Of a DNA stretch of 64,000 bases, positions 1 through 9,844 are shown one piece after another. The stretch's first letter is position 1, and every line of letters starts with the position of its first letter. The stretch is from Chryseobacterium sp. S0630 (GTDB lineage: Bacteria > Bacteroidota > Bacteroidia > Flavobacteriales > Weeksellaceae). The position numbers were made by a program, and so were the translations under genes. The stretch covers positions 1-64,000 of the forward strand of contig NZ_JAMZGF010000006.1 of NCBI RefSeq assembly GCF_024158915.1, in the 5' to 3' direction. Under the pieces are notes generated by a model. It made no database searches, was not told the origin of the DNA, and worked only from the letters and a program-made list of their open reading frames with translations.

Positions 1-133
1 ACCCTTCGGCTTCGCTCAGGGTGACAGCGTGGGAGAGCGCTGGCGCGAGGAGTATGAATGGATAGCAGGATGAAGCTCCTAATAAAGTTTGAGAGTTGGA
101 GAGTTGGAGAGTTTGAGGGTTTGAGAGTTATAG
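1..133 (+). repeat. Left-edge repeat cluster: REP-like hairpin, partial structured element, 8-bp periodic tract
   Basis: Positions 2-22 form a hairpin with CCCT/AGGG stems, of a kind that recurs between genes in many Bacteroidota. Positions 47-83 match a 37-base stretch at 59211-59247 at 32 of 37 bases, including GGATAGC and AGCTCCTAAT; this is the right half of the element described there. Positions 87-133 are a tract with a trinucleotide (GAG, last one TAG) at exactly every eighth base: 91, 99, 107, 115, 123, 131. No gene is visible here. The tract resembles the arms that flank the gene at 53629-54033. Confidence 0.6.
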
Positions 134-192
134 AAAAAGGTGGGGAATTGAAATAAGGGAGGGTGAAATGCCAATGCTTTTTGAGGGGTAAT

Positions 193-241
193 AAAAAAAC
201 ATTCCGTAAGAATCCTAAATATGTGGGACTCCTACGGAATG
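193..241 (-). terminator. Rho-independent terminator of cysS
   Basis: On the minus strand a hairpin with arms CATTCCGTA and TACGGAATG (outer stem 200-208 with 233-241, and further pairing inside) is followed by a run of seven T (193-199). It lies 24 bases past the cysS stop codon, where a terminator is expected. Confidence 0.8.
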
Positions 242-264
242 TGGATAAAACGAAGTTTATATTT

Positions 265-1731
265 TTAGTTCAGAACGTATGATGTTCCGTCTCTTCCATC
301 TTTTAATTCGATACCTTCTGCAAGCAGTTTATCTCTGATCTGGTCTGAAAGTTCAAAGTTTTTGGATTTTCTTGCCTGATTTCTCAATTCGATCAAAACT
401 TTTAGGGTCTGATCCAGCTTTTCATTGTTATTCTCTTCTACAGTCTGCAATCCTAAAACATCAAAGATAAAGGCATTGAGAGTAGTTTTCAAATCTTCAA
501 GATCTTCTGTTGAGATTGTTTCCTTACCATCATTTAAAGCAAAGATGTATTTCACTGCTTCAAACAGGTGAGCAATCAGGATTGGTGAATTGAAATCGTC
601 TGTTAATGCATCATAGGCTTTATCTTTCCATTCTTTCAGGCTGAAACCGGATTGTTTTGTGTCATCAGGAGTAATAGAATTCAATACTTTCACCGCTTCC
701 ATTAATCTGATAAATCCTTTTTCGCTGGCTATCATGGCATCGTTTGAAATATCCAGAACACTTCTGTAGTGTGCCTGCAGGAAGCAGAAACGTACAATTG
801 AAGGATGGAATGGTTTTTCAAAGAAGTCATTATCTCCTGTCACTAACTGCATCGGAAGGATATAGTTCCCTGTAGATTTGCTCATACGCTGAGAATTCAT
901 CGTCAGCATATTGGCATGCATCCAGTAATTAACCGGTGCGGCATCGTTGCAAGCTTTCCCTTGTGCAATTTCACATTCGTGGTGGGGGAATTTAAGGTCC
1001 ATTCCTCCTCCATGGATATCGAATGTTTCACCCAGATATTTAGTACTCATCGCAGTACATTCAAGGTGCCATCCCGGGAAACCTTCTCCCCAAGGGGAAT
1101 TCCATCTCATGATGTGAGCTGGGGATGCTTTTTTCCACAATGCAAAATCCTGTGGGTTTTTCTTTTCTCCCTGACCGTCAAGGTCTCTGGTATTGGCGAA
1201 AAGCTCTTCTATATTACGTTTTGAAAGTTCACCATAGTTCAGTCCTCTCTTGTTGTATTCTAATACATCAAAATATACTGAGCCGTTGCTTTCGTAAGCA
1301 AAGCCTCTTTCAATTAGTTTTTGAGTTAATTCGATCTGCTCTACAATATGTCCTGTAGCGGTAGGCTCGATATTTGGAGGGAGTAAGTTAAACATATCCA
1401 GCACTTTGTGGAAATCTACGGTGTATTTCTGTACAATTTCCATAGGCTCCAGCTTTTCAAGTCTGGTTTGTTTTACGAATCTGTCGTTATCAACATTTCC
1501 ATCATCGGTAAGGTGACCTGCATCAGTAATATTTCTTACATATCTTACTTTATACCCCAAATGCATCAGGGTACGGTAGATAAAGTCAAAAGAAAGGAAA
1601 GTTCTTACATTTCCCAAATGCACATTGCTGTACACGGTAGGTCCGCAGACATACATTCCGACATTTCCTTCTAAGATAGGTTTGAATATTTCTTTTTCTG
1701 CTGTAAGCGAGTTATATATTTTTAATTGCAT
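265..1731 (-). CDS. cysS: Cysteine--tRNA ligase
   Basis: Class I aminoacyl-tRNA synthetase that charges tRNA-Cys in the cytoplasm. The 488 residues are the usual length for bacterial CysRS. The first zinc ligand is Cys29 in VCGPTVY, the HIGH-type motif is HLGN at 38-41, and RMSKS at 282-286 is the KMSKS loop. The remaining zinc ligands expected from the E. coli enzyme are present as Cys225 (HLECTA), His250 and Glu254 (HHECE). The C-terminal region holds the helical anticodon-binding domain, ending in a conserved LRDxIRDKL-like helix and a KDGRDGT motif. The gene is followed by its own terminator. It is separated from the upstream DinB gene by 125 bases that include an inverted repeat, so it probably has its own promoter. 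Confidence 0.97.
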   Translation of the reverse strand: MQLKIYNSLTAEKEIFKPILEGNVGMYVCGPTVYSNVHLGNVRTFLSFDFIYRTLMHLGYKVRYVRNITDAGHLTDDGNVDNDRFVKQTRLEKLEPMEIVQKYTVDFHKVLDMFNLLPPNIEPTATGHIVEQIELTQKLIERGFAYESNGSVYFDVLEYNKRGLNYGELSKRNIEELFANTRDLDGQGEKKNPQDFALWKKASPAHIMRWNSPWGEGFPGWHLECTAMSTKYLGETFDIHGGGMDLKFPHHECEIAQGKACNDAAPVNYWMHANMLTMNSQRMSKSTGNYILPMQLVTGDNDFFEKPFHPSIVRFCFLQAHYRSVLDISNDAMIASEKGFIRLMEAVKVLNSITPDDTKQSGFSLKEWKDKAYDALTDDFNSPILIAHLFEAVKYIFALNDGKETISTEDLEDLKTTLNAFIFDVLGLQTVEENNNEKLDQTLKVLIELRNQARKSKNFELSDQIRDKLLAEGIELKDGRDGTSYVLN

Positions 1732-1795
1732 TTATTTTTAAGTTAAAAGATTTAATGATTTTAAAGATTCAAAATTGAGTTAAAAATTACATCTG

Positions 1796-1817
1796 TCACA
1801 ACAAATAATCGTTGTGA
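1796..1817. promoter_or_regulatory. Perfect 7-bp inverted repeat upstream of cysS
   Basis: TCACAAC (1796-1802) and GTTGTGA (1811-1817) form a perfect inverted repeat with an 8-base centre, between the DinB gene and cysS. A repressor-type operator or a weak hairpin would both fit. There is no T-run, so a terminator is less likely. Function is inferred only from shape and position. Confidence 0.3.
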
Positions 1818-1856
1818 TAAAAATCTTATCTGAAACTTTTTTAAATTTTATCATAA

Positions 1857-2288
1857 TTAAATCGCTTTTAAATGATGCTGTAAATGATCTACATAATCAT
1901 CGATAATAAACTCCAATGTATAGACCCGTGGTTCTGTTTTGGTAGTATCACAGGTTCTCTGTAATGCTTCATGCGGGATATTTTCTACGATATGAACAAT
2001 CTGGTAGTTCAAAGATTTCCACAGGTCAATAAGATCTGAGGTAGGAACATTCTGATAGTTCTGAGCTTTTACCCAAAAATTCTGGTCGTATACAATATTT
2101 TCGTTTTCTTTATATTGTGTCACAACAAATCTACGGATATTTGTAAAAGCGCTGTCACAAAGATGACCAATAATTTCTTTTTTGGACCATTTTTCTGAAG
2201 AACCCTTACGTGACCATTCTTCTTCAGTGATATTTTGAAATCTCTGAAGCTCGGCATCGATAATATTTCGAAGAATCTGGTAATTCAT
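1857..2288 (-). CDS. DinB-family (YfiT-like) putative metal-dependent protein
   Basis: A 143-residue protein of the DinB/YfiT four-helix-bundle superfamily, whose members bind a divalent metal through three histidines and often act as thiol-dependent transferases or hydrolases. The expected ligands are visible: His42 in IIGHLCD, and an HxxxH pair, His135 and His139, near the end (VDHLQHH). W34 in EKWSKKEI is also typical. It starts 6 bases after the folE stop, so the two genes are probably co-transcribed. The substrate cannot be told from sequence. Confidence 0.8.
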   Translation of the reverse strand: MNYQILRNIIDAELQRFQNITEEEWSRKGSSEKWSKKEIIGHLCDSAFTNIRRFVVTQYKENENIVYDQNFWVKAQNYQNVPTSDLIDLWKSLNYQIVHIVENIPHEALQRTCDTTKTEPRVYTLEFIIDDYVDHLQHHLKAI

Positions 2289-2294
2289 TATTTC

Positions 2295-2960
2295 TTAATC
2301 CAGTTTTGCATGGCTTCCTACGTAATGTAAAAATTCCTGTCTTGTAATAGGGTTTGTTCTGAAAATACCACTTAGTTCTGCAGTAATGGTAGAACTTGCC
2401 GTATCTTTTATTCCTCTGCAGTTTACACAAAGGTGTTTTGCATCAATAATACACGCTACGTCTTTTGTTCCCAAAGCTTCTTTCAAAGCATCTACAATCT
2501 GCATGGTAAGTCTTTCCTGAACCTGTGGTCTTTTCGCATAGTAATCTACAATTCTGTTAATTTTTGAAAGGCCGATTACTTCCCCATTAGAAATATAAGC
2601 AACATGTGCTCTTCCTATGATGGGTAAAAAGTGGTGTTCGCAGAAAGAATATACGGTGATATCCTTCTCTACCAACATCTGGCGGTATTTGTATTTGTTG
2701 GAGAACGTGGAGATTCCTGGTTTGTTTTCAGGAAGAAGTCCTCCGAAAATCTCGTTCACATACATTTTGGCAACACGTCTTGGAGAGTCTTTGAGAGAAT
2801 CATCTGTCATATCCATTCCCAACGTTTCCATAATCTCGCCAAAAAGCTCAGTAATTTTTTCAATTTTTTCCTGTGGCGATTTATCAAAAGCATCTTCCCT
2901 TATAGGCGTATGTTCTTTTCCAGTGAAAATATCATCGTCGTTATCAGTAAAATCAACCAT
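2295..2960 (-). CDS. folE: GTP cyclohydrolase I
   Basis: Converts GTP to 7,8-dihydroneopterin triphosphate, the entry step of tetrahydrofolate and pterin synthesis; the active enzyme is a homodecamer. The 221 residues include a short acidic N-terminal extension. The catalytic zinc site is complete: Cys107 and His110 in SFCEHHF, and Cys178 in HLCVNCRGI, with His176 beside it. The substrate-binding stretch RPQVQERLT is at 144-152. The upstream region carries TATTTTTG on the minus strand (2978-2985), a match to the Bacteroidota -7 box. The DinB gene follows after 6 bases. Confidence 0.97.
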   Translation of the reverse strand: MVDFTDNDDDIFTGKEHTPIREDAFDKSPQEKIEKITELFGEIMETLGMDMTDDSLKDSPRRVAKMYVNEIFGGLLPENKPGISTFSNKYKYRQMLVEKDITVYSFCEHHFLPIIGRAHVAYISNGEVIGLSKINRIVDYYAKRPQVQERLTMQIVDALKEALGTKDVACIIDAKHLCVNCRGIKDTASSTITAELSGIFRTNPITRQEFLHYVGSHAKLD

Positions 2961-2977
2961 TTTTATTTAATTTGCAG

Positions 2978-2985
2978 CAAAAATA
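2978..2985 (-). promoter_or_regulatory. Probable -7 box (TAnnTTTG) of folE
   Basis: TATTTTTG on the minus strand, 17 bases upstream of the folE ATG, matches the Bacteroidota primary sigma -7 consensus TAnnTTTG. A -33 TTTG lies about 24 bases further upstream, a longer spacing than ideal. Confidence 0.45.
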
Positions 2986-3061
2986 CGGATAATATCTTTT
3001 TGTCTATTTCAAATAAGATGAAAAACATTATCTTTTATAGCCATTTCTTATAAAAAAACAT

Positions 3062-4213
3062 ATGATTATTGTCGAAGAAGTACAAAACCAACTCCATAAA
3101 AGGGAATTTCTGGAATTCCCGGCCCGCCTTTATGAACACGACAAAAATTATATCCGTCCTTTAGATAAACATATTGAGGAAATTTTTGATCCTGAAAAAA
3201 ATAAATTCTTTAAAAACGGAGAATGTAAGAGGTTTCTGTTTAAAAAGGATAACAATACTGTTGGCAAAGTAGCTGTTTTTGTCAACGGCTGCTATGAACA
3301 AAAGCAGCCTACGGGAGGAATTGGCTTTTTCGACTGTATTGATGATCAGGAAACTGCCAATTTTATTTTTAACCATTGTAAAAACTGGCTTCAGGAAAAA
3401 GGAATTGAGGCGATGGATGGACCTATCAATTTTGGAGAGCGGGATAAATTCTGGGGTCTTTTGATTGAAGGTTTTGCTGAGCCTTTGTTTGGAATGAATT
3501 ACAACTTTCCTTATTACAAAGATCTGTTTGAGAATTATGGTTTTCAGATTTACTTTGAACAGCTTTGTTTTACCAGACCTGTTTTTGCGGAAGTTTCGAG
3601 GATCTTTACCATTGCACATGAAAAAAACAGAAGAAACCCTGCAATCTCAGCTCAACCTATGAAAAAGAATAATCTGCCCAAGTTTGCCAGGGACTTTACA
3701 GAAGTTTATAATAAAGCATGGGCTTCGCATGGGGAAGGAAAACATCTTGAAGAAGCAAAAGTTCTGAAGATGTTCAACACTATGAAACCTATTATCAATG
3801 AGCATATTTCATGGTTTGTATATGAAAATGAGACCCCTATTGCGATGTGGATTAATATGCCAGACCTCAACCAGTGGTTTAAATATCTGAATGGGAAATT
3901 CGGGATTTTTGAAAAGCTAAAATTTTTGTTTTTAAAGCGTTTTAAAAAGAATGAAAAAATGGTGGGACTTGTTTTTGGAGTTGTTCCCGAATGGCAAAAG
4001 AAAGGCATTGACGGGTATATGATCTGGGAAGGGACTCAACATTTGAGAAAACATACGGATTTTACGACTACGGAACTACAGTGGATTGGTGATTTTAATC
4101 CTAAAATGATTAAGATTGCAGAGGCTCTTGAAACTACGGTTACCCGGAAGTTGGCTACTTATAGATATTTATTTGACAGGAGTAAGGAGTTTGAGAGACA
4201 TCCGAATTTATAA
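3062..4213 (+). CDS. GNAT-superfamily-like protein of the large Bacteroidota type
   Basis: A 383-residue soluble protein. It resembles a family common in Bacteroidota that is usually annotated as GNAT N-acetyltransferase or, misleadingly, as GTP cyclohydrolase. Family hallmarks are the opening LxFPxRLYxxDxNYIRPL, a middle GPINFGERDKFWGLLIEGF, and a C-terminal acetyltransferase-like segment (FGVVPEWQKKGIDGYMIW) whose KKGIDG takes the place of the acetyl-CoA-binding loop. No substrate is known to me. It is transcribed divergently from folE, about 100 bases away, and is not in an operon. Confidence 0.65.
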   Translation: MIIVEEVQNQLHKREFLEFPARLYEHDKNYIRPLDKHIEEIFDPEKNKFFKNGECKRFLFKKDNNTVGKVAVFVNGCYEQKQPTGGIGFFDCIDDQETANFIFNHCKNWLQEKGIEAMDGPINFGERDKFWGLLIEGFAEPLFGMNYNFPYYKDLFENYGFQIYFEQLCFTRPVFAEVSRIFTIAHEKNRRNPAISAQPMKKNNLPKFARDFTEVYNKAWASHGEGKHLEEAKVLKMFNTMKPIINEHISWFVYENETPIAMWINMPDLNQWFKYLNGKFGIFEKLKFLFLKRFKKNEKMVGLVFGVVPEWQKKGIDGYMIWEGTQHLRKHTDFTTTELQWIGDFNPKMIKIAEALETTVTRKLATYRYLFDRSKEFERHPNL

Positions 4214-4305
4214 CTCGAGAACAATTATTTCTTTTCACATAAATTGATGGAATAGTTGTAATTTTGAAAATATTTTATTGAACAAACTAACTAAAACTAT
4301 GTACA

Positions 4306-4989
4306 ATGAGAAAAATAATTATAAACATCTTATTTATATCAGCTATTCCTCTGTCTGCACAGCAGATGAATACATTGAGCTATGACGGATCACGTTTACT
4401 AAATCATACCTTCTATCAAAACGGAGATTCTAACAGTAAAGGAATAAGCTATGACGACATCCAAGGCAGCCCTTACTATGAAAAAGCATTTTCCCCCGCT
4501 AAATTTATCGCAGGCAACAGAGAAGAATCTGCTGTAGCACGTTATAATACTTATTTCGACGAAGTTGAATTTAAAAAAGATGAAGAAACGTATTCTTTAG
4601 TTCCGGACAGTCCTTTTACAAGAATTGAATTTACCAGAACAAAAGAAATATTAGTAAAAATTGATACTGGTGATGATCTAAAGGGGTACTTTTTTGAACT
4701 TGCAGGAGGTAAAAATGCGCTTTTAAAAAAAGTAAAAACAGAGTTTAAGAATGCTGTTTCTGCGAAAAATTCATATGAAATAGACAGACCTGCGAGCTTT
4801 AATGCAAAGGATCCTATTTACTATATCAAAACAGAATCAGGATTTATTAAGAATCCAAAAAAAATAAAAGAGATAGCAGAAGCTTTCCCATCAAAAAAAG
4901 ATGAGATTGAAAAGTTCGTAAAATCTAATAATATCAAAATTAATAAAGAAGCGGACCTCATCAAACTGGTTAAATTCTTAAATCAATAA
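4306..4989 (+). CDS. Secreted protein of unknown function
   Basis: A 227-residue protein with a clear Sec signal peptide (about residues 1-18, ending LSAQQ). The mature part is charged and lysine-rich with no motif I recognise. The middle (SPYYEKAFSPAKF, then VARYNTYFDEVEFKKDEE) has alternating beta character. The end is a lysine-rich helical stretch that ends in LIKLVKFLNQ, which suggests a periplasmic or surface protein with a C-terminal helix. It stands alone, and a strong terminator follows it. A catalytic role cannot be supported. Confidence 0.7.
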   Translation: MRKIIINILFISAIPLSAQQMNTLSYDGSRLLNHTFYQNGDSNSKGISYDDIQGSPYYEKAFSPAKFIAGNREESAVARYNTYFDEVEFKKDEETYSLVPDSPFTRIEFTRTKEILVKIDTGDDLKGYFFELAGGKNALLKKVKTEFKNAVSAKNSYEIDRPASFNAKDPIYYIKTESGFIKNPKKIKEIAEAFPSKKDEIEKFVKSNNIKINKEADLIKLVKFLNQ

Positions 4990-4995
4990 AAAATA

Positions 4996-5021
4996 AACCC
5001 CTGTGAAATTTCACAGGGGTT
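4996..5021. terminator. Bidirectional terminator between the secreted-protein gene and metF
   Basis: A perfect 26-base palindrome, AACCCCTGTGAAA and its complement, lies between two convergent genes 7 bases past one stop and about 20 past the other. It is flanked by A-rich and T-rich sequence, so it can serve both. Confidence 0.8.
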
Positions 5022-5041
5022 CCTTCATTTTGGTACTTTTA

Positions 5042-6001
5042 TTAGAATAGCTCACCGGCTACTTTTTTAATATTATCACTCTTCCCCATTGAGTAGAAGT
5101 GCAGAACAGGAACTCCGAAATCCAGTAATTCTTTGCATTGAGCAATGGACCATTCTATTCCGATTTGTTTTACAGCTTCATTATTCTTTGCATTTTCTAC
5201 TTCATTGATCAGTTCTTCGGGAAGATCTATTTTGAATACCTGTGGCAGGATTTTCAAGTGTTTCTTTGTTGCAATCGGTTTAATTCCCGGAATGATTGGA
5301 ACCGTGATTCCCATTTCTCTTGCTTTCTGAACGAATTCTATATACTTTTTATTGTCAAAAAACATTTGGGTAACGATATAATCTGCTCCGGCGTCTACTT
5401 TTTGCTTCAGCCACTTGAGGTCATAATTCATAGAAGGGGCTTCCATGTGTTTTTCAGGATATCCGGCTACACCGATGCAGAATTTGTTCAATTCATCACA
5501 AACCTGCTCCTCGTTATGAAGGTATTTTCCTCTTCCCAGATTGTTAATCTGATTCACCAAATCCATCGCACTGGCATGGCCTCCCTGAGTAGGTTCAAAA
5601 TATTGATGTCCTTTCATGGCATCTCCTCTTAAAGCCATTACATTATCAATTCCAAGGTACATACAGTCTACCAACAGATATTCTGTTTCTTCCTTGGTAA
5701 AACCTCCACAAAGAAGATGTGGTACTGTATCAACATTGTATTTATGCTGGATTGCAGCACAAATCCCCAGTGTTCCCGGACGCATTCTTGTAATACGGCG
5801 TTCCATCAAGCCATTTCCTTTGTCCAGATAAATGTATTCTTCTCTGGATGTGGTCACGTCAATGAAAGGTGGTTTGAACTCCATCAACGGATCTATATTT
5901 GTATAAAGATCTTCAATCCCGATTCCTTTCTGTGGCGGAACAACTTCTAAGGAGAATAAAGTTTTTCCATTTGCATTTTTAATGTGTTCTGTTATCTTCA
6001 T
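5042..6001 (-). CDS. metF: 5,10-Methylenetetrahydrofolate reductase
   Basis: FAD-dependent reduction of methylene-THF to 5-methyl-THF, the methyl donor for MetH. The 319 residues are close to the usual 290-320. The N-terminal strand LFSLEVVPPQKG carries the conserved catalytic Glu (Glu19, the equivalent of E. coli Glu28). LRGDAMKG and the later GADYIVTQMFFD are family motifs of the FAD-binding TIM barrel. It begins 7 bases after metH-C stops and is the last gene of the methionine run. The bidirectional terminator at 4996-5021 ends the transcript. Confidence 0.97.
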   Translation of the reverse strand: MKITEHIKNANGKTLFSLEVVPPQKGIGIEDLYTNIDPLMEFKPPFIDVTTSREEYIYLDKGNGLMERRITRMRPGTLGICAAIQHKYNVDTVPHLLCGGFTKEETEYLLVDCMYLGIDNVMALRGDAMKGHQYFEPTQGGHASAMDLVNQINNLGRGKYLHNEEQVCDELNKFCIGVAGYPEKHMEAPSMNYDLKWLKQKVDAGADYIVTQMFFDNKKYIEFVQKAREMGITVPIIPGIKPIATKKHLKILPQVFKIDLPEELINEVENAKNNEAVKQIGIEWSIAQCKELLDFGVPVLHFYSMGKSDNIKKVAGELF

Positions 6002-6008
6002 GTCAATG

Positions 6009-8669
6009 TTAATCTGCTAAATTTGGTGACAACCATTTTCTCGCTTCCTGGATGCTACAACCTCTTCTTGCTGCATAATCTTCAAGCTGGTCTTCTGTAA
6101 TTTTTCCTAATCCGAAATATTTGGCATGCGGGCTTCCGAAATAATATCCGGAAACAGATGCTGTTGGGAACATAGCAAGGCTTTCTGTAAGGAAAACGCC
6201 TGTATTTTCTTCTACTTTTAAAAGATCCCAGATGGTTTTCTTTTCCAAATGATCAGGGCAAGCCGGATAACCTGGAGCCGGACGGATTCCTTTGTATTTT
6301 TCGGCAATCAATTCTTCGTTGCTTAAAGTTTCCTGATTGGCATATCCCCAATACTCTGTTCGTACTTTTTTATGTAAAAATTCTGCATAGGCCTCTGCAA
6401 AACGGTCTGCCAGAGCTTTTACCATGATGGAATTGTAGTCATCATTGGCTTTTTCGTATTCTGCAGACAGTTCATCAGTTCCAAATCCGGTGGTTACGCA
6501 GAATGCTCCCACGTAATCAGTTTTTCCAGAGCTTTGAGGAGCAATGAAATCACTTAGAGCCAGATAATCTTTTCCTTTTGATCTCTGAGCCTGCTGTCTA
6601 AGGGTTAAAAACTTCGCCTGCTCATTATTATCTTCATCAAAAATCAAGATATCATCAGATTCATTGGAATTGGCTTTAAAGATTCCGAAGATAGCTTTTG
6701 CCGTTAACAGTTTCTCATCCAGAATTCTTTTCAGAATAACCTGAGCATCTTTGAATAATTCTTTCGCCTGAGCACCTACAACCTCATCTTCTAAGATATT
6801 CGGATATTTTCCGTGAAGATCCCAGCTTCTGAAAAACGGAGACCAGTCGATGAAAGGAAGAAGTTCTCTTAAATCCTGATTCTCGATTATTTTTATTCCT
6901 ATTGTATTCGGAGTGAAGATCTCTTCATTTTCCCAATCAATTTTAAAATGATTTTCTCTTGCTTCTTCAATGGAGACATAATCTTTATCTACCTGTCTGT
7001 TCAGAAACTTTTCTCTGAAATCGGAATAGTCATTCTTTAAATCCGAAACGTATTCTTTATTTCTGTCACCTAATAATGAACTCACAACATTTACAGCTCT
7101 TGAGGCATCATTTACGTGAACAACTGCATTTTTATATTTTAAATCGATTTTCACTGCCGTGTGTGCCTTTGATGTGGTAGCACCACCGATCAATAATGGA
7201 AAATCTAAGTTTTGTCTTTCTAATTCTGAAGCGATATAGACCATTTCATCCAAACTTGGCGTAATCAGTCCACTTAAACCAATAACGTCTACTTTTTCCT
7301 CTATAGCGGTCTGGATAATCTTTTCAGCAGGAACCATCACACCGAGGTCAACAATTTCATAATTGTTACAGCCCAGAACAACGCTTACAATATTTTTACC
7401 AATATCATGGACATCTCCTTTTACTGTTGCCATTAAGATTTTACCATTAGCAGGTCTTGATCCGTCTTTTTCCGCTTCAATGAAAGGCTGTAAATATGCT
7501 ACCGCCTTTTTCATTACCCTTGCCGACTTCACGACCTGAGGAAGGAACATTTTTCCGCTTCCGAACAAATCCCCCACGACTCCCATTCCGGTCATCAGAT
7601 TAATTTCGATGACATGAAGTGGTCTTGCTGCCAGTTGCCTTGCTTCTTCTACGTCTTCTTCAATGAAACGGTCAATTCCTTTTACCAGAGCATAAGTAAT
7701 TCTTTCCTGCAAAGGATTGTTTCTCCATTCTAAGTCTTCAGTTTTTTCTTTCTTAACTGATTTATGCTTTTCAGAATAATCAAGAAGTCTTTCTGTAGCA
7801 TCTTCTCTTTTATCCAGAATTACATCTTCTACAAGCTCCAGTAATTCTTTATTGATCTCATCATAAACCTCAAGCATAGTTGGATTCACGATACCAATGT
7901 TCATTCCTGCCTGAATCGCATGGTAAAGGAATACGGAGTGCATCGCTTCTCTTACGGTATCATTTCCACGGAAAGAGAAAGAAACATTACTTACTCCTCC
8001 ACTTACTGATGCATAGGGAAGGTTTTGTCTTACCCAGCGTGTAGCTTCAATAAAATCGATTGCATTTCTTCTGTGCTCATCCATTCCTGTTGCCACCGGA
8101 AAGATATTTAAGTCGAAAATGATATCTTCTGCCGGGAAACCAATCTGATTTACCATGATATCATAGGAACGTTTTGAGATTTCAATTCTTCGTTCAAAAC
8201 TGTCTGCCTGCCCTACCTCATCAAATGCCATCACAATGACTGCCGCTCCATATCTTTTAATGGCTTTGGCATGTTTGATAAATTCTTCTTCACCTTCTTT
8301 TAAGCTGATAGAATTCACCACACATTTTCCCTGTGCTACCTGAAGACCTGCTTCCAGGATTTCCCATTTGGAAGAGTCTACCATGATCGGGATTCTTGCG
8401 ATATCCGGTTCTGAGGCAATTAAGTTCAGGAATTTGATCATCGATGCTTTACCATCGATCAATCCATCATCAAAATTAACGTCCAGAATCTGTGCACCTC
8501 CTTCTACCTGATGGCGGGCAATATCTAAGGCTTCAGAGAATTTCTCCTCTTTGATCAGCCTTAAAAACTTTTTGGAACCGGCAACATTCGTCCTTTCACC
8601 AACGTTGATGAAATTACTCTCCGGGGTTATGATAAGAGGCTCGAGGCCTGATAATCTTAAATATTTCAT
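6009..8669 (-). CDS. metH: Methionine synthase, cobalamin-dependent, C-terminal part (pterin, B12 and reactivation domains)
   Basis: This 886-residue protein covers all of MetH except the homocysteine-binding domain, which is encoded separately at 9845-10855. In order, there is a pterin-binding TIM barrel ([13 protein letters not shown] at 23-35, ILDVNFDDG), a helical cap, a B12-binding Rossmann domain with the base-off ligand motif DxHxxG (Asp419, His421, Gly424), and the AdoMet activation domain with GIRPAPGYP at 794-802. The two parts must act together to move methyl from methyl-THF to homocysteine. The gene starts 1 base after the desaturase stop and is followed 7 bases later by metF, so translation is probably coupled. 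Splitting of MetH at this boundary is frequent in Bacteroidota. Confidence 0.96.
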   Translation of the reverse strand: MKYLRLSGLEPLIITPESNFINVGERTNVAGSKKFLRLIKEEKFSEALDIARHQVEGGAQILDVNFDDGLIDGKASMIKFLNLIASEPDIARIPIMVDSSKWEILEAGLQVAQGKCVVNSISLKEGEEEFIKHAKAIKRYGAAVIVMAFDEVGQADSFERRIEISKRSYDIMVNQIGFPAEDIIFDLNIFPVATGMDEHRRNAIDFIEATRWVRQNLPYASVSGGVSNVSFSFRGNDTVREAMHSVFLYHAIQAGMNIGIVNPTMLEVYDEINKELLELVEDVILDKREDATERLLDYSEKHKSVKKEKTEDLEWRNNPLQERITYALVKGIDRFIEEDVEEARQLAARPLHVIEINLMTGMGVVGDLFGSGKMFLPQVVKSARVMKKAVAYLQPFIEAEKDGSRPANGKILMATVKGDVHDIGKNIVSVVLGCNNYEIVDLGVMVPAEKIIQTAIEEKVDVIGLSGLITPSLDEMVYIASELERQNLDFPLLIGGATTSKAHTAVKIDLKYKNAVVHVNDASRAVNVVSSLLGDRNKEYVSDLKNDYSDFREKFLNRQVDKDYVSIEEARENHFKIDWENEEIFTPNTIGIKIIENQDLRELLPFIDWSPFFRSWDLHGKYPNILEDEVVGAQAKELFKDAQVILKRILDEKLLTAKAIFGIFKANSNESDDILIFDEDNNEQAKFLTLRQQAQRSKGKDYLALSDFIAPQSSGKTDYVGAFCVTTGFGTDELSAEYEKANDDYNSIMVKALADRFAEAYAEFLHKKVRTEYWGYANQETLSNEELIAEKYKGIRPAPGYPACPDHLEKKTIWDLLKVEENTGVFLTESLAMFPTASVSGYYFGSPHAKYFGLGKITEDQLEDYAARRGCSIQEARKWLSPNLAD

Positions 8670-8670
8670 T

Positions 8671-9762
8671 TTATTCTTCTAAAATATAGTAGGCATTATT
8701 GGCATTCTGCTTCAATAAATCCCTATGCTTACTTAAAGCTGTAATCAATGGAAATCTTTTATATGCTAAATCATGCTCTTTAGCAAACTCCTCAATCTCC
8801 TCTGTAATTTCATTGTAATACATATAACTGTAATTGGGAAAAAGATGATGGGCAACATGAAAATTGAAATTTCCCAACACATTTCTTACTAACCAGTTAT
8901 TTTCTTTTAAATCATTGGTCACTTCAAACTGGTGACGAAGCCAACTGAATGGCAGACCTTTTTCTTTATTTAATTTTGGAAAAGCATTATCAGGAAGCGG
9001 ATGCAAAGGCAGTAAAACAAACAATGCAAAAATACTTGCTGATATCACCTGTAAAAACCACGCTCCTAAAGCCAATCCTATTGATACTTTAAAGAACATT
9101 ACAGGAACCACAATCTGATAAAAGAAATAGAACAGCTTATAACTTATCATTTTTACTTTTTCAATGGCGGGTATCTTTCCCTGGGTTTTTAAAATCACCC
9201 TTTCCTTATCAAAGAAGTCTCTGAAGTCTCTTATAAACATCCAGTTGAACAAATACAACGGATATACTAAAAAGAAAAACTTATCCTGATACTTCTGTAC
9301 TCCTTTCGCTTTAATCCACGGTACGATTAAAAGCAGCCCACTCTGTTCGATATCCGTGTCCCATCCATCTACGTTAGGATAGGCGTGATGGCTTGCGATA
9401 TGTCTTTTTTTCCAGATATAGGAATTAGCTCCTATAAAATCAAAAATGTGAAGAACCAGCCCGTTTAATCTTTTACTTTTATAAATATTGTTATGGGCTG
9501 CTTCGTGGATTAAGTTTAAATAAATCAAAACCAAAGAAATTCCCATTAAAACAAAGCTCAGAATGTAGATCCAATGCTTTTCGGCATTCAAAAGAGCCAG
9601 AAAATATAAACCAATATAGACCAGTGGAAGAAGTACCGCTTTGATCTTAATGTAGATATCTCTGTTCTCAGAAATGGTTTCTACCCTTTGGTTCACTTTC
9701 TTTCTCAGCTCATTAAATAATCTGACATCCTCGGAATCTTTTAAGTAAATTGGCTTTTCCAT
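8671..9762 (-). CDS. Membrane fatty acid desaturase
   Basis: A 363-residue integral membrane di-iron desaturase that would add a double bond to an acyl chain of membrane lipid or acyl-CoA. All three histidine boxes are present: HEAAH at 86-90, HIASHH at 121-126 and HVAHH at 302-306. Hydrophobic pairs at about 42-83 and 205-255 give the usual four transmembrane segments. It sits between the two metH halves on the same strand with a 1-base gap to metH-C, so it is probably carried on the methionine transcript and may be controlled by SAM. Regiospecificity cannot be read from sequence. A link between B12/SAM metabolism and lipid desaturation is only inference. Confidence 0.9.
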   Translation of the reverse strand: MEKPIYLKDSEDVRLFNELRKKVNQRVETISENRDIYIKIKAVLLPLVYIGLYFLALLNAEKHWIYILSFVLMGISLVLIYLNLIHEAAHNNIYKSKRLNGLVLHIFDFIGANSYIWKKRHIASHHAYPNVDGWDTDIEQSGLLLIVPWIKAKGVQKYQDKFFFLVYPLYLFNWMFIRDFRDFFDKERVILKTQGKIPAIEKVKMISYKLFYFFYQIVVPVMFFKVSIGLALGAWFLQVISASIFALFVLLPLHPLPDNAFPKLNKEKGLPFSWLRHQFEVTNDLKENNWLVRNVLGNFNFHVAHHLFPNYSYMYYNEITEEIEEFAKEHDLAYKRFPLITALSKHRDLLKQNANNAYYILEE

Positions 9763-9844
9763 ATGTTTAACTTTGTGGTTTACTTAAAGTTAACATTTAT
9801 AATCCAGCCTTCATCTTTGATTTTAATTAAAAAAATCTATCAAA

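Noticed and set aside
916..1674. Plus-strand frames opposite cysS
   Set aside because: They are shadows of the real gene in another frame, with no start support and no family pattern.
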